NCBI RefSeq assembly: GCF_036785885.1
Contig: NC_092323.1
Span: 7,944,501 to 8,008,500 of the forward strand
Reading direction: 5' to 3'
Source of the DNA: Coffea arabica
Taxonomy: Eukaryota > Streptophyta > Magnoliopsida > Gentianales > Rubiaceae
Length of the DNA: 64,000 bases
Position 1 is the stretch's first letter; every line of letters begins with the position of its first letter. Below are positions 48,773-60,884 of this stretch, one piece after another. Position numbers and translations under genes: made by a program. The notes beneath the pieces were generated by a model. The model searched no databases. It was not told the origin of the DNA and saw only the letters and a program-made list of their open reading frames with translations.

Positions 48773-49064
48773 CTAGGCATGAACAATACATATATTGCCT
48801 TCATGCCTAAGGTGAAATATCCTGAAACGGTAGCTCAGTTGAGACCAATATCCTTGTGTAATGTATGCTACAAAGTCATTACCAAGATTATTGTGAATCG
48901 TTTGAGACCTATGCTAAAAGAGTTGGTTGGCCCTAACCAGGCTAGTTTCTGTCCTGGAAGATTTACAACAGATAACATTATAATCATCCAGGAAATGATC
49001 CATATAATGAAGAGGAAAAAAGGAAAAAAAGGTTATATTGCAATAAAAGTGGACTTGGAAAAAG

Positions 49065-49835
49065 CTTATGACTAGGGATGGCAACGGGGCGGGGTTGGGG
49101 CGGGGAACCCAGCCCCGCTACCTACAAACTCCCCCCGTTTCCCCCGTCCTGCTTCCCCCGCGGGTGCCCCCGCAGGGTTAATACAAATTTGTTATATATT
49201 TTATTATGGTTAAATTTTAGTAAATAATCAAGTACTAAAATATTAACACATCATCCAATTATTATTCATTATAATTTTACAATTGAAACTTATAAAAATA
49301 ATCAAACAAAAATTATTTGAATACAATCCAATATGATGAAATAAATATAACTAAAATAGTCAAATTTTCACTTTTGGCACAAATACAATCACTAATTCAT
49401 TATTGTGCTTGTGGTTTTTTTAAGAAAAAAATGTTATTGTATTAAGTGTAATTAGGAATTTAGTATAAATGTATTAGTAAATTTAGTATAACCAATTAAT
49501 AATTTGTATTAGTACACATATATAATTAATAATATCAATTATATTATATATACTAATAGACATTATATAATACATACAACTAATAATATCATTATCATAA
49601 GTTTGTAACTAATTAAAGTATATATTATATATATAATTACATACATATATATATTTTATATATTTATTTTTTTAAAGCGGGTGGCGGGGCGGGGGTACAC
49701 TCCCCTACCTCCCGCCCCGTTTCTAAGCGGGGGGAAAAAAATTCCCTCCGCCCCCGCCCCAACCCCCTTCCCATTAGCCCCCCGCGGGGCGGGTGCCCGT
49801 GGTCACCCGTCTCCATTGTCATCCCTACTTATGAC
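49065..49835. mobile_element. 755-bp hAT-type MITE nested in the LINE
   Basis: The element (49073-49827) has inverted ends TAGGGATGGCAACGGGGCGG and, on the minus strand, TAGGGATGACAATGGAGACG. An 8-bp duplication, CTTATGAC, flanks it (49065-49072 and 49828-49835). The arms are very GC-rich (GGGGCGGGG, CCCCGCCCC) around an AT-rich centre. It interrupts the reverse transcriptase between VDLEKAYD and RVRWDFLQ. Its first three bases, TAG, form an in-frame stop. It carries no coding sequence. Confidence 0.92.
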
Positions 49836-52245
49836 CGTGTGAGATGGGACTTTTTACAGCAAACCCTGAAATTTGTGGGTATTCCCCAAGATCTGGTAGT
49901 TTTAATTATGAATTGTGTGCGGACGGAAAGCATGGAGATTCTTTGGAATGGAAAAAGATCAGAACCGTTCATCCCATAAAGAGAAATTAGTCAAAGGGAT
50001 CCCATTTCCTCTTACTTATTCATCCTATGTATGAAAAGATTGAGCCACATTATAAATAAAGCAGCAGGTGAAAGAAGATGGAGAAGGATGAAGGCTTCAA
50101 GATCAGGGCCAGAAATTACTCATCTAATGCTTGCGGATGATCTTTTTCTTTTTGCCGAAGCAAGTGTAGAACAAGCAGTGGAAGTGGGGAAGATATTGCA
50201 AGAGTTATGTACTTTATCCGGACAAAGAGTGAACGTGAGCAAATCAAAACTGTTTGCATCCTCAAATGTCTCACGGCAATTGGTAAGGGAAATGTGCAGA
50301 TTGACAGGAGTTAAGTAGACACAGGACTTGGGAAAGTATTTGGGCATGCCAATTCTGCATAATAGGGTGACTAAGGCTACCTACACAGAATTGCTGGATA
50401 AGGTGAGAAGCAAATTGGCAGGATGGCAAAGGAAACACTTGTCCTTTGCAGGCGGGGTAACCCTGATCAAGCCGGTGATTACAACTATCCCAAATTACTC
50501 CATGCAAACCAGCTTGCTCCCATGCTCAGTGGTAGAGGAGATAGAGAAGACAGCAAGAGGTTTTCTCTTGGGGGACAGCTCAAATCAAAGGAAAATTTAC
50601 CATGTAGGGTGGGGAAAGGTGACACAACCCAAAGGTAAAGGAGAACTAGGGATCCGAAGGCTGAGTAAAGTTAATAGAGCGTTTCTAGCTAAAGTAAGCT
50701 GGAGGTTTACGGATAGAGAGGAGGCGCTGTGAAAGAAAGTGTTAAGAGAGAAATATTGCGGAGGACAGGGAGACCTATTCGCAAAAAAACAGGCGAATCT
50801 CATGCTCGGAAGAGTATATGTGAAGGCAGTAAAGTTACAGCTAGAGGAAAGAAGTGGAGGGTTGGAAACGACAATCTTGCTCTTTTCTGGACAAAAAGGT
50901 GGATGTCAGATATACCACTAATTGAAGAAGCTGAAGTAGACTTAAACCCAGAGGTTCTGAAAGGAAGGTAGGAAAGTACTGGAGGGAAGGAGAAGAATGG
51001 AAATGGGAAGAACTGGAACGAGTATTGACATAAGAAACAGTAGCTAAACTCAAAGGATACTGTGTGGTACAAGGTGAGGATAATCCAGATGTAATGAGTT
51101 GGAGCCCAAAAGTAAGAGGGAACTTCACGTCAGCTTCAGGATATGAAATCCTATTAGAAGAGGAGGACTTGGGGCCGAGAGCTAAAGGGTGGGAGAGGAT
51201 TTGGAAATAGAAAGGCCCAGAGAGGTGGCCGTTGGCAAATTACTCACACAAAGAGAGAAGAAACGAAGGCACTTGGCTCTGGATGATAAATGCCTGATAT
51301 GCAGAGAGCATGATGAAACTACACTTCATGCTCTCAGGGATTGTACCTGGATCAAAACCAATTGGAAAAGTTTGGTGTTCCCACATGTTTGGGAGGAGTT
51401 TTTCATCAAGAACACAGTAGATTGGGTAGATTGGAACCTAACGCAAGTGGGCATAGGAGCTGGGGGGAGAGTGATGTGGCAGCTAATGTTCCAACTAACG
51501 GTGTACCACGCTTGGAGGGCCAGAAACAAATTTGCTATTGAAGATGAGAACTACCTCCTTAAAATCTCCCCAGCAGTTCTGAGGCAAATGGCAGAACAAG
51601 CAAAGCAGCTTCTATTCAATGGGAGAGGCAGATTCCCTAGGCAAGAGTGCTTCATAAGATGGATTCCACCAATTGAAGGAGTGGTTAAAGTTAATGTGGA
51701 TGGTGCCTCGGAAAGAAATCCTGGCAGAGCTAGAGTAGGAGGGCTCATTAGAGATGCGGCAGGGATATGGTTAGGAGGTTTTGCAGAAAGTATAGGGGAA
51801 GCAAGCAACATAGCAGCTAAGCTATGGGGAATTCTTAAAGGAATGCAGTTGGCTTGGGACAAAGGATACAAAGATGTCATCAAAGAGTCGGATTCGAAAG
51901 TGGGGCTGGAGTTGATAGAAGATGCAGTGGCCACCTCGCCTTACCACAATTTGGTGAAGCAGATTAGAAACATGAAGAGCAGAGAATGGTCGTGCAGGCT
52001 GCAACATAGATGGAGGAAAGGAAACAGGTGTGCTGATTGGCTGGCAAAAGAAGCAATCCAGTTACAGTTATCAGGCGGACTAATGGAAGAACCACCGGAT
52101 GGACTAAGAGAGTTACTAGGAGCTGATATAATTAGGGTCACAACCCCACGCTTAGTACCTTGTTAATAGGCAGTTGCCTGTCCTTTGTATTCAAAAAAAA
52201 AAAACATCAAACTCATAATTTATTAATTTATTAATTACAAGTGAA

Positions 52246-52809
52246 GTGTCTACTTATTAACAAGACTGCACCTCATTGTCCAATACCTTACAAAGCATTG
52301 AACAAGGCTCCCAGATGTACACGAGACAACTAACTATTTAGCGGGAGCTGATTTTATAATTTGTTACAACTTTCTAGAGTTGGCTGGTGCATTCGTGATT
52401 GAGTAGTTAAAGATGGCACACGTCTCTGTCTGTCATCGCTACTTTGTTGAAGCATTTCCGATTTCTAAAAGAATAAGATAACTTTAATCAATTAATTGCC
52501 ATTACATCTCAAGAATGCTATTTCCAAACATTATGAAAATGGAAAAGAACTACAGCTATGTATAGTTTATTTGACTTGCAGATATGAAAACTACAAAAAT
52601 CTTTATACACGAAGAAGGATACAACATAAGTGAATACTCTAGGTAAAGCTTCCTCCTTCATTCCTGCAAAATAAAAGAAACAATAAGGGTAAAAAAAAAG
52701 AAAAGAAAAGAACAAGGATTCATGATGTAATATTCGCACTATAAACTTCTTTACCTCTAAGTCTTCTTACGTCTGTTTTCTCAGTAAAATTGGGTAGCCA
52801 CGCATGCCC
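52246..52809. other. Spacer and probable ATR3 3' untranslated region
   Basis: There is no separate gene. The right part, up to 52809, is probably the 3' untranslated region of the minus-strand diflavin reductase gene. Confidence 0.45.
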
Positions 52810-55800
52810 TCAAGACCAGGCTTCGACATGGTACCTGCCAGACTTTTCCAGCGCGTGAATCCACCTTGCAGCAACTTCTTTCGTAACTCCACCCTCTAAG
52901 GAAATTATTTCCTCCAGAGCTGCCAATACATCAGAGGGCATTTTGTTAGCAGAACCTGCAATGTAGACAGCAGCCCCCCCAGCAAGCAGATTCCAGATTT
53001 TCGTGCTTTGTTCTCGCATTTTATGTTGCACATACACCTTTTGTGGCTGGTCTCTTGAGAACGCAACATAAAATCCTCCACCTTTGTCCTCTGAAAGTAC
53101 TCCGCCACTTTGTAAATGGGACAACCAAAAGTCTCGATATAAGAAGTCATTCTCCTCATTTCTGCAACCAAAAAAGAAAAGCACTGGAGCTCTCGGACCA
53201 GATTTACTTTGAAGGGCTCTTTCCTCCACAAATCCACGGAATGGAGCACAACCAGTCCCGGGTCCAATGAGAATAAGTGGAACTGAGGGTGAAGGTGAAG
53301 GAAGAGAACCTTTGTGAAACCATGCCGGAATTAGGACTCCTGTTCAATATAATAGTTAAAAAGTCAATAACCATGGGCTTAGTGGAGTTACTGAAAACAC
53401 ACTGCATATAATACTGTAGTGATGGACCATACTTTGCTGCAGATCAAGTCCAGCTAGCCATGTTGAACAAAGACCCTTGCGCGTCCTTTTGTATGGTGTT
53501 GTCCAAGACACAACGCTCACCGTCAAGTGTACTTGATTTGGGTGAGCAGAATTAGAAGAAGAAATGGAGAAAGCTCTCGTCTTTAGTGGAGGAATTAACT
53601 GTACCAACCATTCAAGTGGCATTTGCACAGAATGGAAATCTTCTAAGACCTGAAATCTCCAATGAAACGACACACATAATGTCAATGGAACACGAGAATA
53701 ATCCTCCACATACTGCAACGAACATTCCAGCATTACACCAAGAAACGCCAAGAATTAGCATGTCAAGTGGTCCTAAACCAGCATAAATAGAAGATCATCA
53801 TGTTTACAAGTTCACATTGAATCAACACCATGTGATCATGCATAAACAGGTCTATAATGGGAGCAAACTCACTAAATCTACAGCCAAGCTCTAAGCAAAA
53901 ATATCAGGCTCCATGACTCAAAATTTTCACTTTCGTGGGACAGATGACCTGAGAGAGCAAATTCATCTCAGTGACAAAAGATATAATAAATTGGAAATTC
54001 CACTATATATTTGGAAAGATCGCCAGTGCATCCTCTACAATGGACGTGCATTCCATGTGTCATTTCTGAAGGCAAAATTAACTAAACTGCCCATGTTATA
54101 GTGGAAGAAAGTAAACTGTCATGCACAATCAAACAGATCAAAAGGTAACTATCTCTGGTGGTTAGTTCATATTATTAATAAAGGTGGCACCTCCAGCACA
54201 GTTCTTCGTTCCTTTTGGTTGTATTGATATAGATCATCTCTTCCTTCAGGCGACGCAAAATACTGCAGCCTTTCCTTCTCATGTTGAGCACTGGCAAAAT
54301 TACTCATGATCTGCAAAACTTCAGCATATCAGTTTTGCTCACCAATCAAAAGCAAATTGATAACATAACCTTCATAGCAAAGTAGAAGTTTAGAATACTT
54401 GATTATCTTGTACAAATACATGATTGGTTCCAAAGTCAAGACTTGTCAGATTCCTAGAAAGCAAATAATAAACAGGACAAAACAAAATATTTTGACCAGA
54501 CTGCAAATATAACTTTAGTTAAAGATGACTGCAAATACAAATTAAACCACAAGAACAAGAAATGAACATGTACATCACACTCAATCTAGCAGTGCACATA
54601 GCTTTATCAAAGAAGCACGAGTGCAAAAACCAAGTAAAGTGAAGGCACATGGTGACATGTTCAAAGCTAGAAAAGTGACAGTTAAAAATTACAGGAGTTG
54701 TCCACAATGCATCGGAACGCACTGTAGTTTAGATGTTGAAGAGATAAGAGTTCCCCAACTCTAGATCATTAGGAAAAACTATTAACAAGTAAATTGTGCT
54801 GGGTAAAAGCATTTCTTTGTATAAGAAATTTGGTAATCAAAATAAAGAAAGAGTAACTCATGACTATTTTCTGAGGAAATACACTTGAAAATATACTTCA
54901 CAAATCAATCAATCAACATGTTGACTCTTAATTACTGACTCAATTTGCATCAGTAAGCAAAACTATGAATTTGATAACTACAAAGACCACGTTAACCACC
55001 ATGAAACTCTACTCAAACAGACATGAAAAATTTGTAGATCAGCTCTTACAACAGAAATTCAGTTATAAACTGATTTCATCAGTCAAAGTTTGTGCAGCGG
55101 CAGAATTCTCTGATTACCTTTTTAAAATGTCAGCACTTGAATATGTCTAAAACCCAAATATCTTAGAAAATAATGAATGCAGGATTTTCAAGCCACCAAG
55201 AAAGCAGAAGAACTAAAAAAAGAAAATTTGAAGGAAGACGTATAAAATGTCGACATTGAAAATTAAATAGGCAGAATTATATCTGACCTCAAAGAAATAG
55301 CGTCTGGGCGAAGCTGATGCAATATCCATTGTTAATTCCACAAAAGTTTTCAATTTCACAGGGATGTCCGGAGCATGGTTAGTATCACCCATGGAATTCT
55401 CTTTCTTGCTTGGTTGAACCTGGAAATAAGTAATTCTTAATTAGCACCTGAACAAGCACAAAGCAACCTATCAAAGATCAAATCCATCTCATGCAAAATT
55501 TATGTGCATACATCCGGAATTGACAGCCATCACCAAGTAAGAAGAAGAGGGCAAACACAAGAGGCAAAAGGTGAAACAAAAGTAGACAGGAAGACATACA
55601 GTGAGAAGAAGGAGAAGAATAATTCCAAAAAAGATCATCTGACAGGGATTATCAGGGCACATAAGAAACTATCAATGTACTTCTCATTCTATAAGGATGA
55701 ACCTGGAAAGAACTATCTATGGTGTCCAACAAGTATAATACATGCAACAAGTACAAAAAAAGTTTTCACAAAGAAGTGGTCATTCATTATGTCTAAATTA

Positions 55801-58800
55801 TACCTCCATTATGATGCATCAATAACAAGTGTCAAGTACTAGCCATGACTCGGAAAAGATGAGTAAAAAAGGAGAATGGATGCACAAAGAATTATGTGAT
55901 TCAAAATTCAAAAACAAAGAGCTAGCATATGAAGACAAACAACTCAAATGACAGCAACACAATAACGATGCAAAATCAGGCTTCAAAGTTCCAATCTTAA
56001 TACATAAATTCTGTAAAATGACAGAAAAACAACTACATTCAGAGGACTGCTTACAGTGATGTAAGCTTCTGGGTTCAAATTACAACGCTTCATGAAAGCA
56101 TCAACTGCAACAGGATCTTGGCTGGGAAGCACCTCGAGAACATCACCAACATCATAGTGAATAGACTGAAACAAGGAAAAAGACTGTCCTGTGAAATATA
56201 GAACGTCAATTTTGCAAGTCATAAAACTGACAAATTCTGCCTGATTTCATGACTTACTGATGAAACTGCTTCGAACTCTAAGTGCCATACATCCTTGCCG
56301 CTACCTGGCCTAGTTAATGGGCAGTTTTCTGTCTAGACCAGTGAATTGACAAAAGCACAAGTAAAGTGTATGAATTTAAAAAAAAAAAAATTAAAGAACC
56401 AGAACAATAACATTTCTTTAAGCTCTCCTCTAGACAGGTTCCACGCAGACATACATGCTTGACAAAAGCATATGTATGTATTCAAGAGTAGGAGTGTAAG
56501 TGTGTGGGGTGGTTTTTTTTTTTGGGGGGGGGGGGGGGGTGGAAAGAGTACATGTTTAACAGATGCCAAACATCCAGTTCAGTTTATGCGGGGCTATTTT
56601 TTTAATAAGTTAAACGGGTACTAGCACATGTTACAAGCACTCTTTATCAGTAAAAGCTTTAAGCAATTTGCCTAGAGAATTAGCATAACATTGTATATGT
56701 GCTGCAGCGAAGATCTAAGAATGGTTTGTGTAATAATTAAAGAAGCCCCAGAGACTGGAACAGGCAGCAAAGTGTTCAAGAAACATTCAAAGAAGTACGT
56801 TAGTCCAGAACTTCCCAAGCCATTCAAATTTTCCATGTCATGTCCCTAATATGTATCATACAGATTATGCTCATTACTTCAAAACTTCAAGAAATCACCA
56901 TACCAAATTTAGAAAGCAATCAGGCCTCATCTTGCCAGAAGATTTCCCAGGGGACATTGAACGAGTTCTCTCGATCAGCATCTCAAGACTTTTGAAGTCT
57001 GCAACAGCCATAAGTTTCATTCTCAGGTGGATTGCATACCAAATGCAGACAATAGTAGACATGCAGGCATCCAATATCATAAATTTAAAGTCATAAGAAG
57101 CCAAAAATTGTAGGTAGAAAATGTTAGATTCCAATCATTTTTGTTCATTTATGGCATTGTATCAAGTACTAATCTTCTCTCTTTCTAAGGGCTTAATCTT
57201 CTATGTAGATGATGATTCTAACATGCTGTTCTATTTTAGGCAATGTCCTGGTTCGATTTTCAGCACCAATCATGATAACCAGTGCCAAATTATTGAATCG
57301 TGAAATAATCCAGTTCACATGTGGAAGTATGTGCTTGAATTTACAAAATAGTAAATTAATCTCCTCTCTAATTGAAGAAAAAGTTTTAACTTCGGAACTG
57401 GTGGCCAGGGGTTGCTCTTGCCCTAATCACTTTGATTTTTCAGTCACCTCTATTTTTTGCACAAATACCCCCATTAGCTTTGAAATTTCAACTCAGCTTT
57501 ATACTCTGGGCTGCTGATCATGGTGCCATTGCCTGTTCAAAAAGGTGAAAAATTAACCAAGGAGAAAGGAACTTGGACAATGACGTCTAATAGTAGCTAA
57601 AGAAGCCACAAACTTGTGTTGAACAGTATTGATAACACTCTGAACTTAATCTTTATGCTCTACTTGTCCGTGTTAGAGTATGCTTGAGAAAGCAAAGGAT
57701 AGGGCAACACAGAGAGAACAGCTATACTCTTCTAGAAGCTTTCAGTACTCTGCAAGGCTTACGGTATTGCGACACTGCCAACTAGAAGGGAGAATAGCTT
57801 CACCTTTGTACGTATTGGAAAATAAAGAATGTTTATAAGCTTGTGACTAAGTAGATAAACATGTAGCTGAATTGTATGAATAGGTGAGACAATAAACAAC
57901 ATACAGCCCCCAAATTAAGTGTTAAGTTCACCAACCAGTCTAAGGAAGCAACTCACCAATGGCGGCTGAACATTGAGAATTTCCTTTACCAACATCATGA
58001 TACGTTATCTGTATCTTCGGCTGATCCACCCAAGTACCATTTAATGTGGCAGTATTTGGATCATTAGGGAACAAATTAGGAGCCTTATTGTACAATGTCT
58101 TCCACAATTTGGACATCCAAGGGTCCAGAGCTCCTTCATACCTATAATTGCAGCATAGTGGGTAACAGTCAGTTTTGGAAAAGCAAAGACAAGAATGCAA
58201 GGTGATAATCTATTTTACCTGACAAAAAGATTAAAGACATATCCATAAGCTCATTTAACTGATAGAAGCAGTAGTAGCAACAATATAAAAACTTGACTAT
58301 GACATTTTCTATGTCCCATTAAGGAATCATAAAGCAAAAGCCACAATGTGAAGATATATATATAAATATAAATATATTCTATCTACCAATTTTCAATTCC
58401 TACCCAAAAAAATGCAGAAAAAGAAAAGATTTGGTTGAATGTTGCTAATCACAGAATCATACCCTGATGGATGCTGATCATCTCCAAGACCTCTTTCAAT
58501 CAGGGATCTAGCACCAAGATCCAACAGTCTTTTGTCTAGCTTCTTCGCAACAAACTGCAACAAGAACACACAAAAATGATACGTAATTCAGCATTCAAAC
58601 TAGTCACAATACACAATTGTTTCACAGTTACCATAGCATGAACTTGTGACAGTATTGAGAAATAATGCCAACTCTGCTTGCGTACGGACAAGTTTAAATA
58701 GAAGCTAATATTTTATCCTTCTGAAACAAAATATTCGAATTCATACTTGCAAATGAAAATCTAAAATGAAACGTAAAACTATAACGCATGCTTTTCAGTC

Positions 58801-59465
58801 AAGAACGTTTATGCGCCAGCATTTAACAAGTGAAAATATTTATAGGCAGGCAAGATGAAAAAGCTCAAAATCCCAAGAAAAAACAGCAAAATTGAGCTGA
58901 GCGGGAGGGAAGAACGGGAGTACCATAGGATTAACCTCCCTAGGGTATAGAAATCATCATTACATTATATTTCTGGTAGCTCGAATCACCCAATCCAAAC
59001 ACGCCATAATCAACTCCTTTAAGCCACTCCTTACTTAAACTCCTCTGCAACAAAAACCTCCAAAACCCCTATAAAAACCAAAATTTCAGCAAAAGCAAAA
59101 TCCAAACACAAACTCCCAATAAATCAGAACCAAAAAAGCAAAAAAAAGCGTATAAACCTTCATGGAATCCGGAACGTCCCCTTGGCCGGTGGTTGAAACC
59201 ACAAAAATGACCGTCTCTTCAAAAGGTAAACTTTTCTGTAGCAGTAAATGCATGAACATAGGTACGTCTAGACAGAAAAAATTCGTGTATGCACGTACTA
59301 ATTGGGAAAAAGGCGTACGGGTTCAAAGTCATCGATGCAGAGGACGGAGACGGGGCAGCAGCGGCGATCGGCTTCGCGACCTAATCGCTCAGCTGCGTCC
59401 ATGGCATTTCCAGTTTCTGAAGCGTAAAGTATTAGCAGCTTCTTCTTGTTCGGCTCGTCCTCCAT
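52810..59465 (-). CDS. ATR3: NADPH-dependent diflavin oxidoreductase ATR3/TAH18
   Basis: This cytosolic reductase passes electrons from NADPH through FAD and FMN to the DRE2/CIAPIN1 protein in cytosolic iron-sulfur cluster assembly. Twelve exons on the minus strand: 59465-59319, 59235-59158, 59044-58964, 58554-58463, 58141-57957, 56998-56904, 56332-56258, 56165-56055, 55419-55288, 54310-54191, 53649-53433, 53339-52810. Phases fit throughout and give 620 residues, close to Arabidopsis ATR3. The flavodoxin part has YASETGNA, STTGQGD and GLGDSSYQKYN. The FAD part has RAFSISSS. The NADPH part has GPGTGCAPFRGF, FFFGCRNEENDFLYRDFW and AAVYIAGSANKMP, ending GRYHVEAWS. There is no membrane anchor, unlike cytochrome P450 reductases. 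Intron 6 (56333-56903) holds a T-run/G-run tract. Confidence 0.96.
56509..56540. repeat. T-run/G-run tract in an ATR3 intron
   Basis: About 12 T are followed directly by about 17 G with one T near the end. On the transcribed (minus) strand this is a C run then an A run. Confidence 0.85.
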
Positions 59466-60884
59466 GATCGGCTAGGCGATAGACCAGCTTGTCACAGCTT
59501 GCCGGTTTTCCCAATGCAGTGCTGTGCAGCCTTCTTTACAAAATACGTTCCGGACTGGGACAAGAAGCCTACAGCAATGGGTGTGATCATTTAGGCCCAA
59601 TTTCTATGTTGGTCTAGACTTTTGTGTGCGCTAGGCCAGGATTAAGATGGAGCCCATAGGCTGTGTAATGAATGAATGGATTCTGTGCTTTGAATTCATT
59701 TTTTCCCATTTGTCTGTTGAGCACCAAGCATTTGCTAATCTATCATTCATATTTTTTCAAGTTCTGGAGTCGAGCTAATATCCATCTTGTTAAACAATTT
59801 AAGGTTTGCTATATATTTTTTTTTGAAAGTTTTCCCAATTTGGTGTGGAAGATCATGGAGTTGCTTAATGATAATTGAGAATATGATTTGCGAAAATGCT
59901 ACAATTCCTTCTGAGAGCACAGTACCATGATTCTGATCCACTCACATTATTTAGTGATTTAAATAATCTATTTAGTGATTTAAACTCTTAAAATAATCTA
60001 TTTAAAAAAAAAAAAAAAATATCAGTAAGATTAAATTCATTGTTGGATTTAATATAAGTAAGATTAATATAAGTAAATTTTTTTACTCTTAAAAAAAAAA
60101 AAAAAAAAATATTAAAGGATTGTACAACCCCTCTGTAATTTGTGCCACCATCGGTACGAGGAGTAATTTCTATGCTATCCCTTGGCCAAAACGATCTTTG
60201 AAATATTAAGCGGGATTCCCTTTGACTTCAGATCCTCTAGATCAATTAAGAAGGGCCCTTCTTTCTCATTGAAAAGAAAACCACGCATCGAATTATGGAA
60301 GTACAAATAGTGGTAGTATAAATCTGCTTCAGCATTCAGCATAACGATTGATGTTCTAGTAGGTCGAAATATATGAATTTACGACAACGAATTAAAGAAA
60401 GCAGAATTCTGATACTCAAAAATAAATTACAAACCTCAGCCAAAAAAAAAAAAAAAAAAAAAAAAAGATGCTGACACATGGCCGCGCAGCAAGCATTTCA
60501 AAATTTACAACAAACTAAAGAAATTCAATTTTCGGCGTGCTTCGCAAATATGCCACCTCTATGACTTCACTAAATTTGCCGACTGACACTCCACCGACAA
60601 TGCAGACTACTTCTGATAAGCATTTTTTCCTGCCACCTTTCCTAATGGATGGATCTCTTCTCTCCGTTCCAGCTACTACCAGCATCATCATTTTCATCTT
60701 ATCCGAAAGATATAATCAGTTTACAATTTGCCGACTCCGTGCCCAACCCACTGCTCCATGTTGATCAGAAACTCTTCAAACGATGGATGCGAGCATCTTC
60801 AATATTTATTTCACCTGACCAGTTCCCTGCTCTTCTCCATGATGTGTGGAATCAGACGCGAGTTGGTCATGGATGTCGTCCCTA
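59466..60884. other. ATR3 promoter side and 3' side of the SWEETIE-like gene
   Basis: No separate gene is supported. The left part should hold the ATR3 promoter, and the right part the 3' untranslated region of the next minus-strand gene. A runs lie at about 60005-60019, 60091-60108 and 60442-60466. The plus-strand frames between 60537 and 60957 match nothing I know and overlap the end of the minus-strand gene. Confidence 0.45.

Larger units (their letters stand above)
47290..52166 (+). pseudogene. LINE ORF2 (EN-RT-RNase H), broken
   Basis: ORF2 nicks the target and copies the RNA. The endonuclease begins MDTRIICWNCREA (47290) and keeps GDFNEV and the SDHHPI signature. The reverse transcriptase shows SPGPDGIPANFYQ (about 48637), LRPISLCN, VDLEKAYD and, after the MITE, LADDLFLF (about 50131). 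GKYLGMP and a zinc-binding CLIC...H...C region follow, then RNase H from about 51680. Stops lie at about 47479, 47909, 48395, 49978, 50316 and 50730, with frame changes near 47750 and 50750-51190. The MITE interrupts it at 49073. In RNase H the usual catalytic Glu (A-E-L-W) reads AKLW. Confidence 0.9.
45219..52216 (+). mobile_element. L1-type LINE with RNase H, decayed, full length
   Basis: The element runs from 45232 to 52203 and ends in an A tail. A perfect 13-bp duplication, ACATCAAACTCAT, flanks it (45219-45231 and 52204-52216). It has a purine-rich leader, ORF1 with a DUF4283-like domain and a CCHC zinc knuckle, and ORF2 with endonuclease, reverse transcriptase, zinc-binding and RNase H regions, as in plant L1 elements. 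Without the 755-bp MITE inside it, it is about 6.2 kb, so it looks complete in length. Several stops and frameshifts in both ORFs make it inactive. The intact duplication with about ten disruptions suggests middle age. Confidence 0.93.
45206..52245 (+). repeat. 13-bp direct repeat outside the LINE
   Basis: AATTACAAGTGAA occurs at 45206-45218, directly before the left LINE target duplication, and at 52233-52245, 16 bp after the right one. Only these two short copies, not the sequence between, are the repeat. It probably pre-dates the LINE insertion. Confidence 0.6.

Noticed and set aside
55504-55842. 112-codon plus-strand frame
   Set aside because: It lies inside an intron region of ATR3 on the opposite strand, is Lys-rich low-complexity sequence and matches nothing known.
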